From an uncultured Moraxella sp. (GTDB lineage Bacteria > Pseudomonadota > Gammaproteobacteria > Pseudomonadales > Moraxellaceae), in the NCBI GenBank assembly GCA_943908405.1, contig CALTTE010000002.1:1-64000 (forward strand): a stretch of 64,000 nucleotides of DNA, in the 5' to 3' direction. A program made the position numbers and the translations under genes. The notes under the pieces are model-generated. The model ran no database searches. It worked only from the letters and a program-made list of their open reading frames with translations, and was not told where the DNA came from. Positions 50,955 to 61,645 of this stretch are shown here, in pieces; position 1 is the first letter of the stretch, and every line of letters starts with the position of its first letter.

Positions 50955-51746
50955 ATAATATCATACACTAACCCCGTTTATTCTGCCGAGTTTTGTGGCA
51001 TTACGTTTCAAGGCAATAATCGCCGTCAGCAAGACGCTTTATTTTTAAATGATGATATCTATCAAGCAAAGGCATTCACAAGTCCCATACAAAGCCAAAA
51101 CGCTTTTTGTGTGGCTGCTGCGGCAATCTCGCTCCACTCGCTCACGCAAGCCTTGCTGATGTCAAAGCCGTACAGCAACAATGGCAATTTTATTTGGATA
51201 ATCCCGCACAAATCCAATCCAATGTCCTTATCTGCCATCGCCGAAACGGTTGCCTTTAGCAATCATCGCTACAATGGTGCAGCGACAACACTGGCTTTGG
51301 TGTATCGCCTAATGGACGGCAATCAAGTAACCATCAAATACATTGGCGACAGCCGTGTCTATCATGTCTATCTACAACGAGACAACCAGGCAGTGTCTCA
51401 CACAAGACCACACCGTATTAAATGAATTAAAAAAGAGCAGATGGTATCCTGCAATCAAAAAGACCTAGCAAGTGCTTATGACACCTTAAGCAACTGGCTA
51501 CAAATTGATACAATGGCAACAATATGCCTACCCCACAACACCACACAAACCACTCAAATAGAGCAAGGCGACTATTTATTATTATGCACCGATGGTATTT
51601 ATGATTTGATTGCCCTGACACAATGGGGATTTATTGATAGCGACACACATTTAACCGACTGGCTCAATGCCCTAAAAATAAAAATCTACCATTCAGAAGG
51701 GCAGGCCTATGATAACGGCACAGCCATTGTTATTCGTTTTAAGTAG
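50955..51746 (+). pseudogene. PP2C-type protein phosphatase, multiply frameshifted
   Basis: PPM/PP2C motifs appear in order but not in one frame: GNNRRQQDALFLNDD near 51010, GAATTLALVYR and KYIGDSRVYHV near 51270-51370, then in a shifted frame LTQDHTVLNEL at about 51390-51425, and back again YLLLCTDGIYDL near 51570 and DNGTAIVIRF near 51715. Between about 51155 and 51225 the natural protein also reads in another frame (VQQQWQFYLDNPAQ). At least four indels are needed, and ATA stands where the start codon is expected after AGGA. Confidence 0.8.
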
Positions 51747-51884
51747 TTTTAATGTTTTAAGTAGTTTTAATTAAGTAGCCTACACAAAAACAGTCCAAAT
51801 ATACGCCCACCACTTAAACCCAATCCGCCCAAAATCCAATCCACCAAACAAGCTATTAAACAAAACCGCCGTCCTTAATATCAT

Positions 51885-51911
51885 AAAAACCCCTTAATCA
51901 AGGGGCTTTTT
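51885..51911. terminator. Bidirectional terminator after rplS
   Basis: AAAAACCCCTT and AAGGGGCTTTTT around a four-base loop. The PP2C pseudogene on the plus strand and rplS on the minus strand converge here. Confidence 0.9.
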
Positions 51912-51979
51912 GGTAATTTAGCATACGCTTTGATTAAATAAACGACAACAAATAAAAATTATCGCTTATATTGCTTTCA

Positions 51980-52378
51980 TTATTCTGCGTTTTTGGCTTG
52001 TGGTGCAGCTGCTTGTTCTTTTTTAACGCCCAATTTTTCTTTGATACGTGCAGATTTACCAGAACGCTCACGCAAGTAGTAGAGTTTGGCACGGCGTACA
52101 TCACCACGGCGTTTCACTTCAATGCTATCAATCAGAGGCGAATGCAACTGAAAAGCACGCTCCACACCAATACCGCTAGAGATTTTACGCACGGTAAAGG
52201 CAGAATTTAGACCACGGTTACGCTTAGCGATAACCACGCCTTCAAAGGCTTGTAGACGCTCACGCTCACCTTCACGCACTTTAACTTGTACCACGACCGT
52301 ATCACCAGGAGCGAAATTGGGACGCTCTTTTAATTGGTTTTGCTCAATGTACTGCACTAATGGATGCTTGTTGCTCAC
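51980..52378 (-). CDS. rplS: 50S ribosomal protein L19
   Basis: 132 residues, with GTG start 52378 behind [24 protein letters not shown] and the late [22 protein letters not shown] are family-typical; a short Ala/Glu tail follows. It lies at the 30S-50S interface. It ends the rpsP-rimM-trmD-rplS cluster. Confidence 0.97.
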   Translation of the reverse strand: MSNKHPLVQYIEQNQLKERPNFAPGDTVVVQVKVREGERERLQAFEGVVIAKRNRGLNSAFTVRKISSGIGVERAFQLHSPLIDSIEVKRRGDVRRAKLYYLRERSGKSARIKEKLGVKKEQAAAPQAKNAE

Positions 52379-52684
52379 AAGAATACTCCTATTTATTTGA
52401 TGACATAGGCTTAACGCTTATCATCGGTTTATAAAACCCCAATGGGGCAAGTTATCATTGATTATTTGACTAACATTGTTAAAATCAACACTGTTATAAA
52501 TTAACGTCATTATCTACAAAACAGCTTATCAAAAATATATTTATCAGTAATCACGCTAAGTAAGATTTTAAATCAAGCAAGATTTTAAATAACATTTTGT
52601 TTGATTACAATCTGCTTTCACCATATTTGGTATATATTTAATATATTCAATCAAGCCCAACTGCTAATTATAGCACACAAACCA
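52379..52684 (-). other. trmD-rplS gap with possible attenuator
   Basis: 306 bp where the genes are usually adjacent. On the minus strand CCCC-ATT-GGGG followed by TTTTAT (52431-52447) looks like a weak terminator about 50 bp before rplS. Higher expression of rplS than trmD would need a separate promoter within the gap; none is clear. Confidence 0.45.
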
Positions 52685-53431
52685 TCAACAATCATTCAAA
52701 AATTCTTGCAACCATTCATTTTTATTGCTTTGATTTGCCACATACCGCTGGAACAAATCAGGGCGTTTGGTTTTGGTGCGTGTTAATTGGGCGATATATC
52801 GCCACTTAGCAATATTTTGATGATGTCCTGATAATAAAACCTGCGGCACGCCCTGCCCATCAAAATCAAGCGGTTTGGTATATTGTGGGTAATCAAGCAA
52901 GCCATCAACAAAAGAATCTGCCGCCGCTGAACGCTCATCACCCATTACGGACGGCAAACGGCGAATCAGGCTATCCATCACCACCATTGCGGGCAATTCG
53001 CCCCCTGTTAATACATAATCACCGATAGACAATTCTTGGTCAATATAAGACAAAACTCGTTCATCAATGCCATCATAACGCCCACAAAGCAAAATAAGTC
53101 CATCAAATTTAAGCAAAGATTGCACAACCGATTCATCAAGCGTTTTGCCTTGGGGCGACAAATAAACCACGGGACAATGCTTGCAACCAAAAACAATCGC
53201 TTGAGCTTTGGCGTAATTAATGGCTTTTACCAACGGCTCTGCCATCATCACCATGCCAGCACCACCCCCAAAAGGACGGTCATCAATACGGCGATAATTG
53301 CCCTGAGCAAAGTCTCTTGGGTTAATCAGCTCTATTTTGGCAAGATGTCTGTCAATGGCTCGTCCTGTAATTCCCTGCTTGCTAATCACCTCAAACATCT
53401 CTGGAAACAGACTAATCACACCAAAATACAT
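52685..53431 (-). CDS. trmD: tRNA (guanine-37-N1)-methyltransferase
   Basis: The start ATG 53431 ([20 protein letters not shown]) overlaps the rimM stop as TAATG; a TTG six codons earlier is possible. 248 residues. SAM-dependent knotted (SPOUT) enzyme: [36 protein letters not shown] and the knot region [16 protein letters not shown]. Confidence 0.96.
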   Translation of the reverse strand: MYFGVISLFPEMFEVISKQGITGRAIDRHLAKIELINPRDFAQGNYRRIDDRPFGGGAGMVMMAEPLVKAINYAKAQAIVFGCKHCPVVYLSPQGKTLDESVVQSLLKFDGLILLCGRYDGIDERVLSYIDQELSIGDYVLTGGELPAMVVMDSLIRRLPSVMGDERSAAADSFVDGLLDYPQYTKPLDFDGQGVPQVLLSGHHQNIAKWRYIAQLTRTKTKRPDLFQRYVANQSNKNEWLQEFLNDC

Positions 53432-53970
53432 TAGTAATCTTTTTCCCAAGCAACAACAAGCAGTTTGGCGGACAAATCAACTTCTTTGATAATACGGTTA
53501 TGCCAAGGAATCAATCGCTCATCATCATCGATGCTGGTCGCTGATGGCACAACGGTTATAACGTCGTTTGCCCCTGTCTCAAACAAGTTTTTAATCACGC
53601 CCAAACATTCATTTTGCTCATTGTATACAGTCAGCCCAACCAAATCCGACCAATAATACTCATCATCAGCCAAAGCAGGCAACTCATCTTTATGCGTCCA
53701 AACACTAACCCCGTTCATTGTCTCAGCGTGATTTCTATCGCCAATTTCAACAAATTGTGCCACCAAGCCTGATTTTTGCTTGTGCCACTTAAGAACGGTC
53801 AATTGCTCCAACCCTTTTGCCGTTTTGATATACCAAGGCGACATCGCAAAAATTTGCTCACGTTGTTGCATATAGCTAAACACCCATAGCCACCCTTTGA
53901 TGCCATAAGGTTTTTTTAGTACAGCGATTTGCATTAGCTCATCATCGGATGGCATCAAGACAGAATTCAT
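53431..53970 (-). CDS. rimM: 16S rRNA maturation factor RimM
   Basis: 179 residues. An N-terminal RimM barrel ([17 protein letters not shown]) and a C-terminal PRC-barrel ([22 protein letters not shown], ending [14 protein letters not shown]). It helps assemble the 30S head with S19. Downstream of rpsP by 99 bp. Confidence 0.95.
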   Translation of the reverse strand: MNSVLMPSDDELMQIAVLKKPYGIKGWLWVFSYMQQREQIFAMSPWYIKTAKGLEQLTVLKWHKQKSGLVAQFVEIGDRNHAETMNGVSVWTHKDELPALADDEYYWSDLVGLTVYNEQNECLGVIKNLFETGANDVITVVPSATSIDDDERLIPWHNRIIKEVDLSAKLLVVAWEKDY

Positions 53971-54069
53971 TTCATTATTGATTGTTTTGATTGACTATTT
54001 GAAAAGCTTATTATCACTAGCTTAGTAATATCTGACTTGTCTATCTATCCAAGATTAACAATTTATTAT

Positions 54070-54318
54070 TTAAGCAACTTTATTTTGAGCTTTTACCAAG
54101 CTGGCAACACGCTCTGATGGCTTAGCTCCTTTGGCAATCCAAGCATTGTAAGCGTCCAAATCCAAACGGTAAGCAGGTTCTTGTCCACGAGCCAATGGGT
54201 TAAAAAAGCCGATTTTTTCAATATGGCGACCATCACGAGGAGAACGCTTATCAGCAACAACGATTTGATAAAAAGGACGTTTTTTTGAACCACCACGAGC
54301 AAGACGAATAACTACCAT
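54070..54318 (-). CDS. rpsP: 30S ribosomal protein S16
   Basis: 82 residues, [23 protein letters not shown] with the conserved [14 protein letters not shown]. First gene of the cluster; promoter and leader hairpin upstream. Confidence 0.98.
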   Translation of the reverse strand: MVVIRLARGGSKKRPFYQIVVADKRSPRDGRHIEKIGFFNPLARGQEPAYRLDLDAYNAWIAKGAKPSERVASLVKAQNKVA

Positions 54319-54364
54319 AATAACTCTCTATAAATTAGAAATTAAATTAAAAATAAATAATAAA

Positions 54365-54429
54365 GGCGAGCAAATTCGCCTGTTATGATTAAAAGCACAT
54401 AATTATAACAAAATTAGTTGTCAATGCAA
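54365..54429 (-). promoter_or_regulatory. rpsP promoter with leader hairpin
   Basis: Minus strand TTGCAT (54429-54424), 16-bp spacer, extended TGT and TATAAT (54407-54402). About 20 nt into the transcript GGCGA-ATTTGC-TCGCC (54380-54365) is followed by TTTATTATTT, an attenuator-like hairpin before rpsP. Confidence 0.6.
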
Positions 54430-54573
54430 AGTAAAATTTGGTTTTGGAGTGGTTTTGGTGATACAATTTTATTGACACAATTTATTGATAAAAATCTTGA
54501 TTGATAAAAATCTTGCATTTATTTTTAAAATTGTACTTAAATTTTTAAAATTAAATTAACTCAGCGATTACCA

Positions 54574-55914
54574 ATGACTCACATCTCCACCACACAGCCA
54601 TCTTTGACCCATCATCTTAAATCCAACAGCCTACAAACGGCTTTGATGGTTTCGTTTATTTTGCTGGTTAGTGTGGGGCTATCCATTCAGCTGTTTTGGC
54701 GAAGCTTATATTTACCTGAACTAAAAAACCACGCCAATTATTTGGCGAGCGAATTGACCTTAATTCACAAAAGTCGTACCGATTGGCAAAACCCTGACTT
54801 ATCAGCGTGGCTTAGCCATCACACACACGTTAAAATCATCAAAAATCCCGATGATTTTCCAAGAGTTGCCGACAAACTGGTTGCTGACTTATTTACTGAT
54901 ATTTTGGCCAAAGAGGCCAGCACTCAGCTTGGGCGACCCATTGCGATTTATTTTAAATTCAAACCCACCCCAACGCTATGGATACAAGACAGCTTATATC
55001 CTGAATTGTGGTTTGAAGAACCCATTGCCCATTATTCGCAATATAGCCCAACGCTATTTGCCATTTTTTTATTTGGCTTGCCGTTATTGACGCTTAGTAT
55101 CATTGTGTTTTTGGTGCGGACACTAAATCGCCCACTCAAACGCCTTGAACGTGCTGCCAGCAACTATATTGTCTCAGGGTCGGTAACACAGCTACCAACC
55201 AACATCGGCTCCAACGAAATCCGCCAAGTCAATAAGGCATTCAACCATCTGTTTGATACCCTAAACCAAGCCCAAAAAGAACGCACCATTATGCTTGCAG
55301 GCATTTCACACGATTTACGCACCCCTTTGACACGAATGCGACTAATGGCCGAGATGATGAGCGATGAATTTGCCAAAGAGGGGCTGATTTATGATATTGA
55401 AGATATGGACGCAATTTTGGAGCAATTCATCTCATTTATGAAAGATGGCTCAGATGAACCAGTCAAACCAAGTGATTTGGACAGCATTTGCCAAGAAATT
55501 ATGGTGCAGTTTGCTAAAACCGACTTTATTTATCGCAACAACATCAACCAAAAAGTACAAATTCGCCCTTTATCCATCAAGCGGTTGATTATCAACTTGG
55601 TTAATAATGCCATTCGCTATGGGGCAGAACCCATTCATTTGGTCATTGAAACACTCACCATCGCTGACAACAACCCAATGCTCCTAATTTGCGTCAAAGA
55701 CGAAGGCGATGGAATGGACGACAGCCAGCTTGTGCGTATTATTCAGCCTTTTGAGCGAGGGGAAACTGCTCGCACCACCCAAGGTAGTGGGCTTGGGCTT
55801 GCCATCGTCCAACGAATCGCCACCTTACATCAAGGCTATGTGGACATCATCAATCACCCTGACGGTGGCTTGCAAGTTTGCGTTTATATACCGCTGATTT
55901 ATAGCGAACATTAG
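54574..55914 (+). CDS. envZ: EnvZ-like sensor histidine kinase
   Basis: 446 residues. TM1 at about 28-48, a periplasmic domain to ~155, TM2 at ~157-180, a HAMP region (RTLNRPLKRLERAASNY), the phospho-acceptor His in LAGISHDLRTPLTRMRLMAEMM near residue 245, the N box NLVNNAIRYG, then VKDEGDGMDD and GSGLGLAIVQRI. The H-box context is that of EnvZ, which senses osmolarity and signals to OmpR. No ompR is adjacent: rpsP lies divergently upstream. Its partner must be elsewhere. Confidence 0.85.
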   Translation: MTHISTTQPSLTHHLKSNSLQTALMVSFILLVSVGLSIQLFWRSLYLPELKNHANYLASELTLIHKSRTDWQNPDLSAWLSHHTHVKIIKNPDDFPRVADKLVADLFTDILAKEASTQLGRPIAIYFKFKPTPTLWIQDSLYPELWFEEPIAHYSQYSPTLFAIFLFGLPLLTLSIIVFLVRTLNRPLKRLERAASNYIVSGSVTQLPTNIGSNEIRQVNKAFNHLFDTLNQAQKERTIMLAGISHDLRTPLTRMRLMAEMMSDEFAKEGLIYDIEDMDAILEQFISFMKDGSDEPVKPSDLDSICQEIMVQFAKTDFIYRNNINQKVQIRPLSIKRLIINLVNNAIRYGAEPIHLVIETLTIADNNPMLLICVKDEGDGMDDSQLVRIIQPFERGETARTTQGSGLGLAIVQRIATLHQGYVDIINHPDGGLQVCVYIPLIYSEH

Positions 55915-55953
55915 CCAAAATATAACAAGGCTTAAACCCAACTTGGCTTACAT

Positions 55954-56130
55954 TTAATTTTTTTCGCCAATTAAGGGTGGTAGCTGTTTTGAGTGATTTT
56001 CATAATCAAGCGGGCTTTGTAATTGGGTTTGCACTGTCGTCAACGTTCCTGTTTCTTGGGGTGGTGTCGTCCAAAAATAACCCAAAACCACCAAATTAAC
56101 CACCACCAATACAGCAAAGATATAAGGCAT
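55954..56130 (-). CDS. Small single-pass membrane protein behind bfmS
   Basis: 58 residues, starting ATG 56130 with AAAGGAG nine bases upstream. One hydrophobic helix (residues 3-20, MPYIFAVLVVVNLVVLGYFW) is followed by a polar, Thr/Gln/Pro-rich segment of 38 residues ending PPLIGEKN. By charge the C-terminal part is probably periplasmic. It is the same direction as bfmR-bfmS and begins 79 bp after bfmS. No family recognised. The good ribosome-binding site and clean hydrophobic pattern support a real gene. Confidence 0.65.
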   Translation of the reverse strand: MPYIFAVLVVVNLVVLGYFWTTPPQETGTLTTVQTQLQSPLDYENHSKQLPPLIGEKN

Positions 56131-56209
56131 TACATTCTCCTTTAGGCACTTAGTTTTGTATGCTTAGCTTGTATACTCAGTTTTATGCGCTTAGCTTTTT
56201 AATCCAGTC

Positions 56210-57892
56210 TTAAAGCGTATGATTATCATCACCAATAATCATTTTGGCATTGGCCATCTGCACCGCTTCATCGGCCAAAATTGTTTCGCCCACTTGTTTA
56301 ACTGGCCAGCTCATCACAAATTTTGCACCACCAAGGGTTGGGCTTTCATCAACCTTTGCTGTGCCGTGAAACCAAAAGGCAATGCGACTTACAATAGATA
56401 AACCAAGCCCATAACCCCCAGACGCTTGCGTGCGACTGTCATCAAGGCGAGCAAAAGGAATAAACACTTTGTCTCGGTCAGCCTTTGGAATACCTTGACC
56501 ATCATCTTCAACACTCACAAATGCCACGCCTTTATCTACCCAAGCACTAATAATAATCTTACTTTTGGCATAACGCAAGGCATTCCCTGCAAAATTTTGC
56601 ATCACACGATGCAAATATCGCCTATCAGCCATCACTGATATTTTTTTGCTTGGCAAGTTACATTCTATCACAATCGCCTTGCCCAATGCTTTGGTTTCTT
56701 TAACCACTTGTTCAGTCAATTCACGCAAGCCAATCATCTGCCATTGTAGCTTTGGTGAGCCTTCTTCTAATTTGGCATAAGTGAGCATCTCATCAATCAA
56801 ATCATTCAATGCCTCAATATCTGCATCAATCTCTTGTAATTGTTGTTCTCGCTCATTGGCGTCATCGGTATCGGCAAGCATTTCCACCGCAAAGCGAATG
56901 CGTGCCACAGGGGTGCGTAACTCGTGCGATACCGCTCTGGTCAGCTCTCTTTGTGAATCTATCAATCGTTTGATGTGGCTTGTCATTGTATTAAAAGTGG
57001 CCGACAATTTGGCAATATCATCGTGTCCCACCACCGCCACTCTGGTATCCAATTTGCCTTTGGTTACCTCATCTACCCCAATTTGAATCAATTTAAGGCG
57101 TTTTTCTAAAGGATAAATCAAAGCATAAGCCCCCAGACTGATGAGTAGCATTGCAATCAAAGCGGTGCTAAATAATAAATTTGATGGAAACCAATTAAAT
57201 AGCGGTATTGGACCAACAACCAACACAGTATCTTGCACCGCTATGGGAGCGACCACCGACAAGGTTGAATTTTGATTGCCGATACCATCATAAAAAACCA
57301 GCACAATATTACCTGTTGCCACCTGAGCAAACTGTCCACTGTCTAAATTTAACGATTTGGTCGGTTTTAATGCAATTGAATAACCCAGTCTTTTACTCAG
57401 CTCATCAAGGCGGGCTTTTTTTGACCCAAGCGTCGGATAATGCGATAAATCCGCCAATAAAAACGTCATCATCGCTCGTACTTGCTTATCACCAATTTGG
57501 TTTAGCTTAATTTGCAATAATTGATTAGAATTGGGTATTTTATAATAAATACTAAAATGATTGCCTGCTGTATTTTGACGCACAATCACATCGTTACGTT
57601 GCAATCTTTTTAATTCTTTAACCTTAAAAACAACCGTTTGATTGTCTACCAAATCAAAGCTTACACCAACCAAATCACTCACATCATCAAGCCATAATTG
57701 CCTATTGTTCATCGGCTGACGTTGCAATTCTTCGCCAATCAAAAAAAATGTACTGGCTATCACACGTTCACGATATGATTGCACCCTTACATCATTAACC
57801 GCATTAACAAACCAATAGCTAAAAGCAATGGTCAAAAGACAAACCAATAATAGCCCTGCATAGATTTTAAAAAAAATACTACGTTCGGTCAA
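56210..57892 (-). CDS. bfmS: Sensor histidine kinase BfmS (RstB-like)
   Basis: 560 residues. TM1 at ~9-30, a periplasmic sensor of about 200 residues, TM2 at ~235-255, HAMP, the phospho-acceptor in AVSHELRTPVARIRFAVEML near residue 330, N box NFAGNALRYA, DDGQGIP and GGYGLGLSIVSRI. It follows the bfmR-type regulator, and its best match by architecture is the BfmS/RstB group, which controls envelope and biofilm genes in Acinetobacter. An intrinsic terminator stands just before its start. Confidence 0.85.
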   Translation of the reverse strand: MTERSIFFKIYAGLLLVCLLTIAFSYWFVNAVNDVRVQSYRERVIASTFFLIGEELQRQPMNNRQLWLDDVSDLVGVSFDLVDNQTVVFKVKELKRLQRNDVIVRQNTAGNHFSIYYKIPNSNQLLQIKLNQIGDKQVRAMMTFLLADLSHYPTLGSKKARLDELSKRLGYSIALKPTKSLNLDSGQFAQVATGNIVLVFYDGIGNQNSTLSVVAPIAVQDTVLVVGPIPLFNWFPSNLLFSTALIAMLLISLGAYALIYPLEKRLKLIQIGVDEVTKGKLDTRVAVVGHDDIAKLSATFNTMTSHIKRLIDSQRELTRAVSHELRTPVARIRFAVEMLADTDDANEREQQLQEIDADIEALNDLIDEMLTYAKLEEGSPKLQWQMIGLRELTEQVVKETKALGKAIVIECNLPSKKISVMADRRYLHRVMQNFAGNALRYAKSKIIISAWVDKGVAFVSVEDDGQGIPKADRDKVFIPFARLDDSRTQASGGYGLGLSIVSRIAFWFHGTAKVDESPTLGGAKFVMSWPVKQVGETILADEAVQMANAKMIIGDDNHTL

Positions 57893-57908
57893 AACAACAC
57901 CTTAATCC

Positions 57909-57930
57909 AAAAAGCCAGCATTTGCTGGCC
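57909..57930 (-). terminator. Intrinsic terminator between bfmR and bfmS
   Basis: On the minus strand GCCAGC-AAAT-GCTGGC is followed by TTTTT (57913-57909). It lies 16 bp before the bfmS start and 44 bp after the bfmR stop, so it should reduce bfmS relative to bfmR. Confidence 0.85.
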
Positions 57931-57973
57931 TTTTGCGACAATATACTTTTTAGACGCATTAACTTTAGACGCA

Positions 57974-58687
57974 TCAACTTTCTTTGACAAACAAATAACC
58001 CTTACTACGTACAGTTTTAATTCGCTTGGGGTTTTCAGGGTCATCGCCAATTTTGGGACGAATGCGAGAAATACGCACATCAATGGAACGGTCTTGCCCA
58101 TCGTATTCAATCCCACGCAACCGCTCAAAAATATCCTCACGAGATAAAATCTTACCTGCATTGGATGCCAAAAGCCACAACAAATCATATTCGGCACTGG
58201 TAAAGTCTACCAACTCATCATCAAGCGTCACCGAGCGACCGCCATTATCAATCACCAAATTACCAAACTCCAAGCGATTTGGCACATCATCATTTGGCAC
58301 AATATCAGAACGGCGTAACAATGCCCGAATTCTTGCCAATAATACTCTAGGCTGAACAGGCTTAGCCACATAATCGTCCGCCCCCATCTCAAGCCCAAGC
58401 ACTTGATCCATATCATCGGTGCGAGCGGTAAGCATCAAAATGGGCTGGTGATACTGTGGACGTACTTCACGACAAACCGTCAAACCATCTGCTCCTGGCA
58501 ACATCACATCAAGCACCACCAAATCAGGTTGTTCATTAACGATACGCTCAATCGCCACGCTACCATCGGTCTCTATTGCCACCTCTAAGCCATTTTTTCT
58601 TAGATAATCTTGGGTTAAGGTAGCCAGTCGTTCATTATCCTCAACAATCAAAATACGTGGTACATCATCTTTTTCTACAGCGGTCAT
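57974..58687 (-). CDS. bfmR: Response regulator BfmR (RstA-like)
   Basis: 237 residues from ATG 58687 (MTAVEKDDVPRILIVEDNERLA), with AAAGAGG upstream; the frame to 58732 is discarded. Receiver domain with phospho-Asp in DLVVLDVMLPGADGL and the switch LTART, then an OmpR-type winged helix (FTSAEYDLLWLLASNAGKIL, YDGQDRSIDVRISRIRPKIGD). The sequence is extremely close to what I remember of Acinetobacter BfmR, the master regulator of biofilm and capsule. Confidence 0.92.
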   Translation of the reverse strand: MTAVEKDDVPRILIVEDNERLATLTQDYLRKNGLEVAIETDGSVAIERIVNEQPDLVVLDVMLPGADGLTVCREVRPQYHQPILMLTARTDDMDQVLGLEMGADDYVAKPVQPRVLLARIRALLRRSDIVPNDDVPNRLEFGNLVIDNGGRSVTLDDELVDFTSAEYDLLWLLASNAGKILSREDIFERLRGIEYDGQDRSIDVRISRIRPKIGDDPENPKRIKTVRSKGYLFVKES

Positions 58688-58740
58688 TGTATCCTCTTTA
58701 TATTTAGCTAAAGCCAAATTAACAACGTGCAATTTGACTG

Positions 58741-58780
58741 ACCTAAAAACCTAACTAGCAAACTCAATCAAGCAACCTAA
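58741..58780 (-). promoter_or_regulatory. TTAGGT repeats upstream of bfmR
   Basis: Three copies of TTAGGT on the minus strand (58746-58741, 58754-58749, 58780-58775), the first two separated by two bases. They lie 54-93 bp before the bfmR start, a place suited to autoregulation. A TTGTTA/TATAAA promoter-like pair lies closer to the gene. Confidence 0.35.
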
Positions 58781-58798
58781 AACCATCGCTTAAACTCT

Positions 58799-59215
58799 TT
58801 AGGCTCTATTTTTATATTTTTGAATGGTCTGCAATTGTGCAACCGATTCTGCCAATGCTGCCAATGCTGCGTTTGTTTGCAATGTATCGCTTTGATTGGC
58901 AAGCATTGTCTCAGCAGCACGGCGAGCCTCAGCGATTTTTACCTCATCAAGATTGGCAGCACGTTCAGCACTATCAGCAAGCACCATTACATTTTTGGGC
59001 TGCGCCTCAAGCACACCACCTGATACATAGATTACCTCTTCTGAGTTGTCCTCTAGAACCAACCGCAAAACACCAGGTTTTAATAGCGTAATCAGCGGCG
59101 TATGTCCTGCCAAAATCCCCAACTCACCTTCTTGACCCGCGGCAATCAACGCTTTTACTCGCCCAGTATATAACGATTCTTTGGCACTGACCACACGACA
59201 TTCAAACGTTGCCAT
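58799..59215 (-). CDS. atpC: ATP synthase epsilon subunit
   Basis: 138 residues from ATG 59215 (MATFECRVVSAKESLYTGRV) behind AAGGGAGAG. Beta-sandwich with LGILAGHTPLITLLKPG and a C-terminal helical hairpin. It forms the central stalk with gamma and inhibits ATP hydrolysis. Last gene of the atp operon; no clear terminator follows before the bfmR upstream region. Confidence 0.96.
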   Translation of the reverse strand: MATFECRVVSAKESLYTGRVKALIAAGQEGELGILAGHTPLITLLKPGVLRLVLEDNSEEVIYVSGGVLEAQPKNVMVLADSAERAANLDEVKIAEARRAAETMLANQSDTLQTNAALAALAESVAQLQTIQKYKNRA

Positions 59216-59282
59216 AATCTCTCCCTTCAATGCAAACAAGGGCGTATCTGCTTATGCAAACGCCCCTTAAAATTTCACCAAA

Positions 59283-60722
<1,440 letters not shown>

Positions 60723-60733
60723 CTAAATATTAA

Positions 60734-61612
60734 TTACGAAACAGCGGCAGCACCGCCAACGATTTCTGAAATTTCTCTTGTAATCGCTGCTTGACGTAAT
60801 TTATTATAAACTAATTGTAAATCATTGATTAAATTACCTGCATTATCAGTCGCGGCTTTCATTGCTACCATACGAGCGGATTGTTCTGAAGCAATATTTT
60901 CAATGACCGCTTGATAAACAATGGACTCAATATAACGCACCAATAAATTATCAATCAACACCTGTGTACTTGGCTCATAAATATAATCCCAACCGTGCGA
61001 TGGCACAACCCCTGATTGGTCATCAAAACTGTTATCCGCCAATGGCACTAACTGTTCTACCACAGGTTTTTGTGTCATTGCATTAACAAATTGATTATAA
61101 ACCAAACAAATGCGATCCAGATTGCCTTTTAGGTAATCATCAAGCATTACTTGCACAGGGGTATTTATTTGTTCCAGGGCAGGGTGGTCGCCATAATCGG
61201 TAACCGCCGATACAACCTTACCGCCAAAACTTTTAAAAAAACCAACACCCTTGCCACCAATTACCGCAAACTCAACTTGTATGCCTTGTTCTTGATAGGT
61301 TTTGACCTGCTTAGATAAGGCTTTAAATAAATTGATGTTTAATCCCCCTGCCAAACCACGGTCAGAGGTTACTACCACAAAACCAACACGTTTCACAGGG
61401 CGGCTTAACATATAAGGGTGTTTATAGTCAGATTGGGCTTGCACCAAATTGGCAATAATACGTCTGACCCCATCACTATAAGGGCGACCCATCTCCATTC
61501 GCTCTTGAGCGCGACGCATTTTACTGGCTGCCACCATTTGCATAGCACGAGTAATTTTTTGTGTGCTTTTAATGCTTGTTACCTTTGCTCGTATTTCTTT
61601 TAAGCTTGCCAT
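60734..61612 (-). CDS. atpG: ATP synthase gamma subunit
   Basis: 292 residues from ATG 61612 ([24 protein letters not shown]); four codons of upstream frame are not native. The rotor shaft helices at both ends are intact, and the C terminus [20 protein letters not shown] is conserved. Confidence 0.97.
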   Translation of the reverse strand: MASLKEIRAKVTSIKSTQKITRAMQMVAASKMRRAQERMEMGRPYSDGVRRIIANLVQAQSDYKHPYMLSRPVKRVGFVVVTSDRGLAGGLNINLFKALSKQVKTYQEQGIQVEFAVIGGKGVGFFKSFGGKVVSAVTDYGDHPALEQINTPVQVMLDDYLKGNLDRICLVYNQFVNAMTQKPVVEQLVPLADNSFDDQSGVVPSHGWDYIYEPSTQVLIDNLLVRYIESIVYQAVIENIASEQSARMVAMKAATDNAGNLINDLQLVYNKLRQAAITREISEIVGGAAAVS

Positions 61613-61645
61613 AATAAAATCCAATTACGCTTGAGTAATTAAGCC

